Origin: RGIG3159 sp045640565
Lineage (GTDB): Bacteria > Bacillota > Clostridia > Oscillospirales > Oscillospiraceae
Direction: 5' to 3'
Length of the DNA stretch: 22,063 bases
Assembly: GCA_045640565.1 (NCBI GenBank)
Contig: JAZUFG010000090.1
Span: forward strand, 1-22,063
Shown here piece after piece: positions 15,451 through 22,063 of the stretch; the first letter of the stretch is position 1; every line of letters starts with the position of its first letter. The position numbers were made by a program, and so were the translations under genes. The notes under the pieces are model-generated. The model was not told the origin of the DNA. It saw nothing but the letters and a program-made list of their open reading frames with translations, and did not search any database.

Positions 15451-18078
15451 TTAACCGGCAACGAGATTCTTAAGCTGTGCATAGAGATTCTTCAAGCCTG
15501 CGGGGTCAGTTCCGCCGCCCATGGCGGAATCCGGCTTACCGCCGCCTCTGCCTCCAACCAGGGGAGCAAGTGTCTTCATCAGGTCTCCGGCACGAATACC
15601 CTTGGCAACGGCATCCTTGCCGCAAACGATCAGAAGGGTCAGCTTCCCGTCATTTTCAGAGGAGATCGCCGCTACAACGGCAGGCTCCTTATCCCGGAAA
15701 AAGTCGCCCAATTGGCGCAATGCAGCAGCATCGGCATTGGGAACAGAACCCGTAACGACCTTCATCCCGTTGATCTCTTCCGCAGACTTCAGCATGGCTT
15801 CAGCACCGCCGGCACTTTCTTTTGCCTTATACTGCTCAACCAGTTTCTTCTCTTCCTTCAGTTCCTCCATCACCTGCTCAGCGCGGTGGAGGATATCGGA
15901 AACGGATACTGCCTTCAGAATTGCAGCAGCATCTTCCAGAGTTTTCGTATCCTGACGGGAAAGACTGCGAGCCAATCTGCCTGTGGCAATTTCAATTCTG
16001 CGAACACCGGAAGCTACAGATGCTTCGCTGAGAATACGGAAGCTGCCGATCTTTGCGGTATTATCCAAATGACAGCCGCCGCAGAACTCCATGGAAAACT
16101 CGCCCATTCTGACAACACGAACGGTTTCTCCGTATTTTTCCCCGAAGAGAGCGGTTGCGCCGAGCTTCTTCGCTTCCTCAATAGGAAGAACTAAGGTCTC
16201 GATGGCTGCGCCCCGGAGAATGAAGTCTTCCAGGATCTCTCCGATTTTTTCAAGCTCCTCCGCGCTGACCGCAGAGAAATGGGTAAAGTCAAAGCGGAGT
16301 TTATCCGGCTCCACTAAAGAACCGGCCTGATGGACATGGTCGCCCAGGACCTGCTCCAAAGCAGACTGAAGCAAATGCGTTGCACTGTGTGCCCGGCGAA
16401 TGGCCGCCCGCCGCTCCTTATCGTATGCGGAATGACAGGCTTCTCCCAATTTCAGGCTTCCCTGACGAAGGGTTCCGTAATGCAAGTACTTGCCGCCCTT
16501 GTTCTTTTGAACATCACTGACTTCAAAAATTGCAGTGCCGGCGGTTATTACGCCGGTATCTGCAACCTGGCCGCCCATTTCCGCGTAAAACACGGTCTTA
16601 TCCAGCACCAGAATCGCTTCAATACCCTCACCGACGGTTTCCCGATTCTCACCCTCGGCAATAATAGCAAGGATCTTGCCGTCGGCTTCTTCAGCATCAT
16701 AGCCCAGGAATTCCGTTGCAGGAATATCCTTGCCCAGATCTACACCGGCCCAGCCCAGGTCTCCCAAGGCTTTTCTCGCCTCACGGGCACGCTCCTTCTG
16801 CTCCTGCATATAATTCTTGAAAGCTTCTTCATCCACGGTCAAGCCTTCATCGGCAGCCATCTCTGCAGTCAGATCAATGGGGAAACCGTAGGTATCATAA
16901 AGCTTAAAGGCATCCGAACCGGAGAATACACTCTCACCCTTCGCCTTGTGCTCTGCAAGAAGCTCGGAGAAAATCTTCATGCCTCCATCAATGGTACGGG
17001 CAAAGTTTTCCTCCTCTGTTTGGATGACCTTGGTGATATATGCCTGCTTTTCGCGAAGGTCGGGATACTGACATTCATTCTCGTGAATGACCGTATCCAC
17101 AACATCATAAAGGAAGGGATCATTTACGCCGAGAAGCTTGCCATGACGGGCCGCACGGCGAAGAAGACGGCGAAGGACATAGCCGCGCCCCTCATTGGAG
17201 GGCAAAACGCCGTCACAAATCATGAAAGTGGCGCTGCGGATATGGTCCGTGATAACACGAAGGGAGATATCTCTCTTCACGCTCTGTCCGTAATAAGCTC
17301 CCGTTATTTCAGAGACCTTATTGGTGATGTTCATGACCGTATCTACATCAAAGAGGGAGTTGACATCCTGACAGACAACTGCAAGACGCTCCAGGCCCAT
17401 ACCGGTATCGATGTTCTTCTGTTTCAGTTCGGTATAATTGCCATGACCGTCATTATCAAACTGACTGAAAACATTGTTCCAGATCTCCATATACCGGTCG
17501 CAATCACATCCGACGGTACAGTCGGGCTTTCCGCAGCCGTATTTTTCTCCGCGATCATAATAAATTTCAGAGCAGGGGCCGCAGGGACCGGAACCGTGCT
17601 CCCAGAAGTTATCCCCTTTTCCGAAACGGAAAATACGGTCAGCCGGGATGCCGATCTCTTCATTCCAAATCTTAAAAGCCTCATCATCATCTACATAAAT
17701 GGAAGGATAGAGACGGTCTGCCTCCAAGCCGACGACCTCCGTCAAAAATTCCCAGCTCCAGGAAAGTGCCTCCCGTTTGAAATAATCTCCAAAGGAGAAG
17801 TTGCCCAGCATCTCAAAATAGGTTCCGTGACGGGCAGTCTTGCCGACATTATCAATATCGCCGGTACGAATGCATTTCTGGCAGGTGCATACGCGGCGGC
17901 GGGGAGGTTCTTCCTCTCCCTTGAACCAAGGCTTCATGGGAGTCATTCCCGCATTGATGAGAAGAATGGACTTGTCATTCTTCGGGACTAACGAAAAGCT
18001 GGGGAGGCGAAGATGTCCTTTACTCTCAAAAAAGGAAAGATACATCTCACGCAATTCATTCAATCCGTATTTCTTCAT
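15451..18078 (-). CDS. alaS: Alanyl-tRNA synthetase (alaS)
   Basis: AlaRS charges tRNA-Ala. The 875-residue protein is full length. The class II catalytic domain is at the N-terminus (PSFSLVPKNDKSILLINAGMTPMKPWF, then CQKCIRTGDIDNVG and the motif 2 region RHGTYFEMLGNFSFGDYFK). An editing domain has the metal ligands of AHSATHLL and CGGCHLDNT, and the C-Ala domain ends with VGGRGGGKPDSAMGGG. A cysteine-rich zinc-like segment (YGCGKPDCTVGCDC, about 185-200) is also present. The ATG at 18078 is chosen because GGAG lies 7 nt upstream; a TTG two codons earlier is rejected. Only 49 nt separate it from the U32 gene, so there is no T-box leader. A 6-bp hairpin lies in that gap. Confidence 0.97.
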   Translation of the reverse strand: MKKYGLNELREMYLSFFESKGHLRLPSFSLVPKNDKSILLINAGMTPMKPWFKGEEEPPRRRVCTCQKCIRTGDIDNVGKTARHGTYFEMLGNFSFGDYFKREALSWSWEFLTEVVGLEADRLYPSIYVDDDEAFKIWNEEIGIPADRIFRFGKGDNFWEHGSGPCGPCSEIYYDRGEKYGCGKPDCTVGCDCDRYMEIWNNVFSQFDNDGHGNYTELKQKNIDTGMGLERLAVVCQDVNSLFDVDTVMNITNKVSEITGAYYGQSVKRDISLRVITDHIRSATFMICDGVLPSNEGRGYVLRRLLRRAARHGKLLGVNDPFLYDVVDTVIHENECQYPDLREKQAYITKVIQTEEENFARTIDGGMKIFSELLAEHKAKGESVFSGSDAFKLYDTYGFPIDLTAEMAADEGLTVDEEAFKNYMQEQKERAREARKALGDLGWAGVDLGKDIPATEFLGYDAEEADGKILAIIAEGENRETVGEGIEAILVLDKTVFYAEMGGQVADTGVITAGTAIFEVSDVQKNKGGKYLHYGTLRQGSLKLGEACHSAYDKERRAAIRRAHSATHLLQSALEQVLGDHVHQAGSLVEPDKLRFDFTHFSAVSAEELEKIGEILEDFILRGAAIETLVLPIEEAKKLGATALFGEKYGETVRVVRMGEFSMEFCGGCHLDNTAKIGSFRILSEASVASGVRRIEIATGRLARSLSRQDTKTLEDAAAILKAVSVSDILHRAEQVMEELKEEKKLVEQYKAKESAGGAEAMLKSAEEINGMKVVTGSVPNADAAALRQLGDFFRDKEPAVVAAISSENDGKLTLLIVCGKDAVAKGIRAGDLMKTLAPLVGGRGGGKPDSAMGGGTDPAGLKNLYAQLKNLVAG

Positions 18079-18127
18079 ATTCAATCTCCATTCCGCAGCT
18101 GAAAAATGCTGCGATCGTTACAAAGAA

Positions 18128-19357
18128 TTATTCCTCCGGATCCTCCACCGTGCAGCGGCGAAGGACGGAATTTTCGGGTGCATAGCACGGCAGCTTCATG
18201 CGAAGAAGCTGTTTGGGGCGGGGACAGGAATCCAGGGGATTTCCCTCATCGTCCGTCATGGAGTTCACCTTGAAGGGAATGGGAAGTCCGTCCGGCGTAA
18301 TCAGCTCCAGATCCGAACCGACAAAGAAGCGATTTCTCTGGCTGAGAACTGCATTCCCGTCGGCATCACAGGACTCCACGACGGCAGAAATCTGCCAATC
18401 CCGAATATAGCGGCTTTCTTCATAAAACTGGCTATTGCCGGGAATGCCAAAATAGAAACCTGTGTAATAGTTTCTGTGGCTGACTTTCTCGACCTCATCC
18501 CGCCAAACAGGGTTCAACGGCTCGCCCTTCATTGCAGCCGTAATGGCGTGCTGATAAGCATTGGTAACAATGGCCGTATAGTAGGAGGATTTGTTCCTTC
18601 CCTCGATCTTCAGGGCATCCACTCCGGCATCCATGAGTTCCCGGATATGATCGATCATACAGAGATCCTTTGAGTTCATAATATAGGTTCCCTCTTGGGT
18701 CTCAAAAATCGGGAAATACTGGCCGGGACGCTTTTCCTCACAGAGTGCGTATTTCCAACGGCAAGGCTGGGCACAGACACCGCGGTTGCCGTCTCTTCCC
18801 GTCATATAATTACTGAGCAGACAGCGGCCCGAGAAGCTGACACACATAGACCCGTGAATAAAGGTCTCAATTTCCAGTTCCTCGGAAACATGCTCGCGGA
18901 TATCCGAAATTTCACCCAAGCTCAGTTCCCTGGCAAGCACTACGCGCTTTGCGCCTAAATCAAACCAGCCCTCAGCAGAAGCGGAATTGACAATTCCGGT
19001 TTGCGTGCTGATATGGAGCTCACAGGAAGGCGCATAGCGCCTGGCAAGATTGAACACACCCAGATCCGCAACAATAAGCGCATCGGCACCGATATCGTTC
19101 AAAAACTCCAAATATTCCGGGAGTGCAGGAAGCTCGTCCTCTCTGGGCAGCGTGTTTACCGTGATATGGACCCGAGCATTCTTGCTGTGACAGAGAGAGA
19201 CGGCGCTGCGCAGTTCTTCCGCGGAAAAGTTGCTGCAGCCCCCGCGCATTCCGAAATTTGTCCCCGCCAGATAGACAGCATTGGCACCAAAAGTCAGTGC
19301 CATGGTAAGACGTTCCGGATCACCTGCCGGTGAAAGGAGTTCTGGACGTTTCATCAT
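18128..19357 (-). CDS. U32 family protein, probable tRNA hydroxylation factor (TrhP-like)
   Basis: The 409-residue protein belongs to peptidase family U32, most of whose characterised members act in RNA hydroxylation rather than proteolysis. It has the start RPELLSPAGDPERLTMAL, the U32 signature ETFIHGSMCVSFSGRC, and cysteines in CVSFSGRC and GVCAQPC that fit an iron-sulfur cluster site, followed by MNSKDLCM and DALKIEGRNKS. In B. subtilis, TrhP1/TrhP2 (YrrN/YrrO) use prephenate to make 5-hydroxyuridine at tRNA position 34. They lie near mltG (yrrL), as here, which favours the TrhP assignment over RlhA. The start ATG overlaps the mltG stop by 4 nt (ATGA), so the two are translationally coupled. 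A second ATG follows at 19354. Confidence 0.88.
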   Translation of the reverse strand: MMKRPELLSPAGDPERLTMALTFGANAVYLAGTNFGMRGGCSNFSAEELRSAVSLCHSKNARVHITVNTLPREDELPALPEYLEFLNDIGADALIVADLGVFNLARRYAPSCELHISTQTGIVNSASAEGWFDLGAKRVVLARELSLGEISDIREHVSEELEIETFIHGSMCVSFSGRCLLSNYMTGRDGNRGVCAQPCRWKYALCEEKRPGQYFPIFETQEGTYIMNSKDLCMIDHIRELMDAGVDALKIEGRNKSSYYTAIVTNAYQHAITAAMKGEPLNPVWRDEVEKVSHRNYYTGFYFGIPGNSQFYEESRYIRDWQISAVVESCDADGNAVLSQRNRFFVGSDLELITPDGLPIPFKVNSMTDDEGNPLDSCPRPKQLLRMKLPCYAPENSVLRRCTVEDPEE

Positions 19358-20913
19358 TCTTTATCGCGCTCCCCAATATAGTCCAGGTTTTCCTGATAAG
19401 TATCAGAGAAATGGTGCAGACTGCCGCTTTCATTCATAGTATAGAAGAGATATTGGGCATTTCTCGGATAGAGGGCTGCACGAATGCTGTCAATGGAAGG
19501 ATTGCAGATTGCCCCATCGGGGAGACCTGCATGACGGTCTGTATTAAAGCTGCAATCAATTGCCCGATCTGTATCCGTCAAGGGCTCTCCGTATTTATTG
19601 AGGTAATAGCGAAGGGTGTTATCGACCTGCAGAAGCGGATAAATCTTGCTGGCCAAACGGTTATAAATGACCGTTGCCACAGAGGAACTCTCGGAGATGG
19701 AAACAGACTCTTTTTCAATAATGGACGCAACGATCGTAACCGTATTGATATCCATCATAGAGGAATAAATCTCATCATCCGTAAAGCCGTTTTCCTTCAT
19801 ACGGTCCGCAATAATACCGTTCAGAGCATCAATATCCTCGCGCAGAGAGTCAGAGAATTTATTATCAAAGTTATTCAGGAATTTTTTAAGGACACGATCC
19901 GGGTCATCATCCACATAGAAATCGTAGGTATCCGGGAAAAGGTAGCCTTCCAGACGGTAGCGATTGCCATAGGGAAGATTCTCCAGGAAGGAATAGTCAA
20001 ACTGATAGTAGGCTGCCGTGTTTTCAAGGTCCTCCACCGAGCAGACATTTTCCGCAGCAAGCTGTTCAAAAATCTGACGGCAGGTGGCACCTTCTTTAAT
20101 CATGACGCGAACAATATCCCGGGAACCGGAATCCGAGCGAAGACCGTTTACCAATGCATGATAATCAAATAGATTATTGAGTGTATAGGTTCCTGTGGAA
20201 ATTTTTTTCTCTGCATGCGTCAAATTACAGTAGGCTTTAAAAAGCCAGCGGTAATTCACAAGACCGTTCTCATGTAAATCATCAATCACATCATTCATGG
20301 AACTGCCTTCATCAATATTGATGGTAACCTCACGGTCAGGCTTGGAGAAGGCAAAAACATCCACAGCAGCTCTCCAAACAAAAAGGCTGAGGATAAATCC
20401 GCCCAGAAATACCGCTGCAGCAAAGATAAAGGTTTTCAGGAAGCGGGGCATAACATAGCGCTCCCTGGGAGCCTTCTCAGCTTGCGCCTGATAACCTGTT
20501 TCCTCCTCATCCTCCGGAAGATCGCCGCCATAGGCAGGATCGGAGCTCTGCTTTTCAGGCGAAACGGGAGCCTCGGGAAGTTCATCATCCGGAAGTTCAT
20601 CATCCGGCAAATCTTCAGCGGGAGGCTCATCAACAGGAATATCTTCCGCATGAAATTCATCGGAAGGAATCAGTTCATCGCGGAAATCCTCCCTTGGAAG
20701 CTCCTCAAGGGGCAATTCTTCAGAAAAAGCTTCCTCAGCAGAAAAATCATCCGCAAGAGAACTCTCTACCGAAAAAGGATCATCCTCACCGGATAAAGGG
20801 GCCTCAAGGACCGTTCTCTCCGCTTCCTCCAAAGGATCATTTCCTTCTGCCCCAGCAGAGGTTATCTCCTCATCCGGAAGGGAAAATACATTATCATCCA
20901 ACAAATCGCTCAT
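19354..20913 (-). CDS. mltG: Endolytic murein transglycosylase MltG (YceG-like)
   Basis: MltG cleaves nascent glycan strands and is thought to set their length. The 519-residue product has a cytoplasmic N-terminal tail (1-157), one membrane helix (about 159-181, FLKTFIFAAAVFLGGFIL), a LysM-like subdomain (about 190-265), and the catalytic domain with LEGYLFPDTYDF (321-332) and VASIIEKES. E400 corresponds to the catalytic glutamate. The C-terminal NPSIDSIRAALYP is also typical. The tail is unusual: about 52 of the first 148 residues are Asp or Glu against five Lys/Arg, and it includes repeats of the DDELP type. The ATG at 20913 has AAAGGAG 6 nt upstream. It follows tmk by 29 nt. Confidence 0.95.
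   Translation of the reverse strand: MSDLLDDNVFSLPDEEITSAGAEGNDPLEEAERTVLEAPLSGEDDPFSVESSLADDFSAEEAFSEELPLEELPREDFRDELIPSDEFHAEDIPVDEPPAEDLPDDELPDDELPEAPVSPEKQSSDPAYGGDLPEDEEETGYQAQAEKAPRERYVMPRFLKTFIFAAAVFLGGFILSLFVWRAAVDVFAFSKPDREVTINIDEGSSMNDVIDDLHENGLVNYRWLFKAYCNLTHAEKKISTGTYTLNNLFDYHALVNGLRSDSGSRDIVRVMIKEGATCRQIFEQLAAENVCSVEDLENTAAYYQFDYSFLENLPYGNRYRLEGYLFPDTYDFYVDDDPDRVLKKFLNNFDNKFSDSLREDIDALNGIIADRMKENGFTDDEIYSSMMDINTVTIVASIIEKESVSISESSSVATVIYNRLASKIYPLLQVDNTLRYYLNKYGEPLTDTDRAIDCSFNTDRHAGLPDGAICNPSIDSIRAALYPRNAQYLFYTMNESGSLHHFSDTYQENLDYIGERDKE
20576..20605 (-). repeat. 15-bp tandem duplication in the mltG acidic tail
   Basis: Two perfect copies of GGAAGTTCATCATCC (20576-20590 and 20591-20605) follow each other. 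On the coding strand each gives five codons (the DDELP unit). The duplication is in frame and sits inside the low-complexity acidic tail, so copy number could vary between strains without breaking the gene. Confidence 0.95.
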
Positions 20914-20942
20914 AAGCTACTCCTTTCAAAAGAAAGAGCAAA

Positions 20943-21608
20943 TCAACGCAAAGATGAAGCAATTAAGCTATAAATCTCGCTGTGAATATCTTCTATGGAG
21001 CGAAGAGCTCCATCTTTAACACAGGAAACGGTATTCCACCCATAGAAAGCAGCCGCCTCAGCAGCAGTCTCCCGACAGAGCCTCAAATAATCCAGGTCCT
21101 GTTCGTGGATATCCGCATGGGTTCCCGTATCAGATTCACGCTTTCGCATCATTTTATCCGTAAAAGAAACGGGAACATCCAAAAAAATAACCATATCCGG
21201 CCGAGGAAGACCCATCCGGTCAAACTCATATTCATAAAGCCAGGAAAAAAACGCCCTGCGCTCTTCGGGCGGAAGCTTGGAAGCCTGATGTACCGCATTG
21301 GAAGTGGTATAACGATCCGAAACGACAAGACCGCCGGAACGGTAATACTCGCCCCAATCCTGACACCATGAGGCATAGCGATCAACAGAAAAGAAGGATG
21401 CCGCAGCATAAGGATTCACATCCGAAGGTTTGGAACCGAATTCACCGCCCAAATACATACGGATCAAAGCAGAGGAAGGATTTTCATAGCGCGGAAAAAC
21501 GAGCTTACGAAAATTGATCCCGTCCGCAGTTAAATGTTCCGTCAAGCGGGCGAACTGAGTGGACTTACCGGAACCGTCCGTCCCTTCCAAAACGATCAGC
21601 TTTCCCAT
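20943..21608 (-). CDS. tmk: Thymidylate kinase family protein (dTMP kinase)
   Basis: This enzyme phosphorylates dTMP to dTDP on the way to dTTP. The 221-residue protein starts GKLIVLEGTDGSGKSTQFARL with the P-loop GTDGSGKST (9-17). It has VVSDRYTTSNAVHQASKLP, with the DR motif and surrounding thymidine-site residues, and a lid region around KMMRKRESDTGTHADIHEQDL. It belongs to the clostridial dTMP/deoxynucleoside kinase branch, so strict dTMP specificity is inferred. The ATG at 21608 has GGAGG 5 nt upstream; an in-frame TTG four codons earlier overlaps the ribosome site and is rejected. It is the first gene after a good promoter, heading tmk, mltG, U32, alaS and HIT. Confidence 0.9.
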   Translation of the reverse strand: MGKLIVLEGTDGSGKSTQFARLTEHLTADGINFRKLVFPRYENPSSALIRMYLGGEFGSKPSDVNPYAAASFFSVDRYASWCQDWGEYYRSGGLVVSDRYTTSNAVHQASKLPPEERRAFFSWLYEYEFDRMGLPRPDMVIFLDVPVSFTDKMMRKRESDTGTHADIHEQDLDYLRLCRETAAEAAAFYGWNTVSCVKDGALRSIEDIHSEIYSLIASSLR

Positions 21609-21640
21609 AGGAGCCTCCAAAAGCGCATAAAATTTATAGT

Positions 21641-21669
21641 ATTATAGCAGAAGCAGAATAAAATTGCAA
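21641..21669 (-). promoter_or_regulatory. Sigma-A promoter of the tmk operon
   Basis: On the minus strand TTGCAA (21669-21664) and TATAAT (21646-21641) are separated by 17 bp, with TGC in front of the -10. The start should be near 21634, leaving a leader of about 25 nt before the tmk ATG. It is the only strong promoter seen for the tmk, mltG, U32, alaS and HIT genes. The stretch 21670-21722 upstream of it holds nothing I can identify. Confidence 0.87.
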
Positions 21670-21722
21670 GATTTCCGGGGAGGATATGCCTGAAGAAAAG
21701 GTAAAAGGTAAGCAGTAAGAAG

Positions 21723-21756
21723 AAAAAATCCCGTCCACTATTGTGAACGGGATTTT
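21723..21756 (-). terminator. Second terminator downstream of the tRNA-Asn locus
   Basis: A 10-bp stem (AAAATCCCGT, 21725-21734, with ACGGGATTTT, 21747-21756) continues past one mismatch into CAC/GTG with a 4-nt loop. On the minus strand it is followed by T-rich sequence (TTTTTTCTTCTT). It lies downstream of the repeat element, so transcripts that pass the tRNA terminator would stop here before the tmk promoter. Confidence 0.85.
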
Positions 21757-21792
21757 GTGATTATACTACGAAACAGCACAAGAATCATTTAT

Positions 21793-21868
21793 AGTGATGT
21801 TTGCCCTGACGGGCAAGTGATGTTACGGCTTGCGCCGTAGTGATGTTTTTGCTTTGGATAAGTGATGT
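21793..21868. repeat. GTGATGT-linked hairpin array (23-bp period)
   Basis: Four copies of AGTGATGT begin at 21793, 21816, 21839 and 21861, spaced by 23, 23 and 22 bp. The first two intervals are perfect 6-4-6 hairpins with unrelated stems: TTGCCC/GGGCAA at 21801-21816 and TACGGC/GCCGTA at 21824-21839. The third interval (21847-21861) has lost most of its pairing and looks decayed. The constant word and unit length are kept while the stem sequences differ, so selection or copying appears to act on structure. No gene-like coding is visible. From memory, similar GTGATGT-separated hairpins occur between genes of gut Firmicutes, but I cannot confirm that here. Confidence 0.85.
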
Positions 21869-21960
21869 GATGTGTTCCACGCACGCCCGAAGGTACACCA
21901 CACACCGAAGGTGTATATCACGCTGATAAGCGCATCACGTTCCACGCAGTGGAACACATC
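21869..21960. repeat. Long-range inverted repeat with inner hairpins, right part of the same element
   Basis: GATGTGTTCCAC (21869-21880) is the exact reverse complement of GTGGAACACATC (21949-21960), giving a 12-bp stem around 68 nt. Inside are TACACC/GGTGTA (21894-21899 with 21910-21915) and CGCT-GATA-AGCG (21921-21932). A competing local hairpin GTTCCAC-GCA-GTGGAAC lies at 21939-21955. The words ATCAC (21917, 21934) and ACATC (21956) are the inverse of the GTGAT/GATGT words on the left, so the element reads toward a centre from both sides. It joins the hairpin array directly and ends 4 bp before the tRNA terminator. Confidence 0.8.
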
Positions 21961-21964
21961 GTTG

Positions 21965-21998
21965 AAAAAAGACGATTGCTTTCGCAATCGTCTTTTTT
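21965..21998 (-). terminator. Rho-independent terminator after tRNA-Asn
   Basis: A perfect 15-bp stem (21965-21979 with 21984-21998; GACGATTGC core flanked by A6 and T6) encloses a GAAA loop on the minus strand and is followed by T6. It begins 1 nt after the encoded CCA of the tRNA. The symmetric A and T tracts make it potentially bidirectional. Confidence 0.95.
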
Positions 21999-21999
21999 C

Positions 22000-22063
22000 T
22001 GGCTCCCCCTGTCCGACTTGAACGGACGACCCCATGATTAACAGTCATGTGCTCTAACCAACT
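22000..22063 (-). tRNA. tRNA-Asn (anticodon GTT), 5' end cut by window edge
   Basis: Read on the minus strand, the sequence begins in the D loop (AGTTGGTTAGAGC) and then shows the anticodon stem-loop CATGA-CTGTTAA-TCATG, with anticodon GTT. A T arm GTCCG-TTCAAGT-CGGAC follows, then the acceptor strand AGGGGGA, discriminator G and an encoded CCA (22002-22000). About 13 bases of the 5' acceptor and D stem lie outside the window. Discriminator G and anticodon GTT identify asparagine. The gene is probably the last of a transcript coming from the right. Confidence 0.95.

Noticed and set aside
16330..17991. 553-codon plus-strand open frame opposite alaS
   Set aside because: It lies entirely within alaS, whose motifs are complete. 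The plus-strand product has no recognisable domain or start site.
18079..18127. T-box riboswitch for alaS
   Set aside because: Only 49 nt separate alaS from the U32 gene, and no T-box core or terminator/antiterminator pair is visible. There is just a 6-bp hairpin.
21793..21868. Regularly spaced words that could suggest a CRISPR array
   Set aside because: The constant word is only 8 bp and the intervals are 15-bp palindromes, unlike CRISPR repeats of 23-40 bp with unique non-palindromic spacers. No cas genes are present.
21823..22035. 70-codon minus-strand frame crossing the tRNA, terminator and repeat element
   Set aside because: It overlaps a tRNA and two structured non-coding features and has no family resemblance. 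Small frames like this are common artefacts of repeat elements.

Overview
The window reads as chromosomal core sequence from a member of the Bacillota, class Clostridia, most likely an anaerobic gut-type Lachnospiraceae or Oscillospiraceae relative. The reasons are the S12 form with a clostridial N-terminal insertion, the L7Ae-family protein in front of rpsL, RNase M5, a Cys-rich clostridial Mrp, Gram-positive style AGGAGG ribosome sites, TGC-TATAAT promoters, and a mid-range GC content. I cannot name a genus. Every convincing gene lies on the minus strand, so transcription runs from high to low coordinates.

Layout in order of transcription. (1) 22063-22000: a tRNA-Asn(GTT) cut by the window edge, followed by a strong terminator. 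(2) 21960-21793: a gene-free structured repeat element built of 6-4-6 hairpins separated by GTGATGT at 23-bp spacing, joined to a 12-bp long-range inverted repeat. A second terminator (21756-21723) follows. (3) 21669-15085: a good promoter, then thymidylate kinase, MltG, a U32 (TrhP-like) protein, alaS and a HIT protein, closed by a terminator. (4) 15031-7645: comEC, holA, RNase M5, an ABC-F ATPase, a histidine phosphatase and a Cof-type HAD phosphatase, tightly packed and with no visible promoter of their own. (5) 7648-5192: a consensus promoter overlapping the HAD stop codon drives mrp and threonine synthase, ending at a 15-bp terminator. (6) 5169-309: a canonical promoter drives the str operon (L7Ae-like protein, rpsL, rpsG, fusA, tuf), ending at a terminator. 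(7) 300-1: an extended -10 promoter and the 5' part of pyrF.

Most of the window is translation and cell-growth machinery: EF-Tu, EF-G, S7, S12, AlaRS, a tRNA wobble-modification candidate, an ABC-F factor, a DNA polymerase III clamp-loader subunit, dTMP synthesis, and cell-wall chain termination. The str operon is unusual in not following rpoBC. The least explained sequence is the GTGATGT hairpin element next to the tRNA. Other points worth a look are the terminator-like hairpin directly against the comEC ribosome site, the EF-Tu SAP variant, the acidic MltG tail, and the structured rpsL-rpsG gap. I found no CRISPR, toxin-antitoxin, phage, transposase or defence genes.
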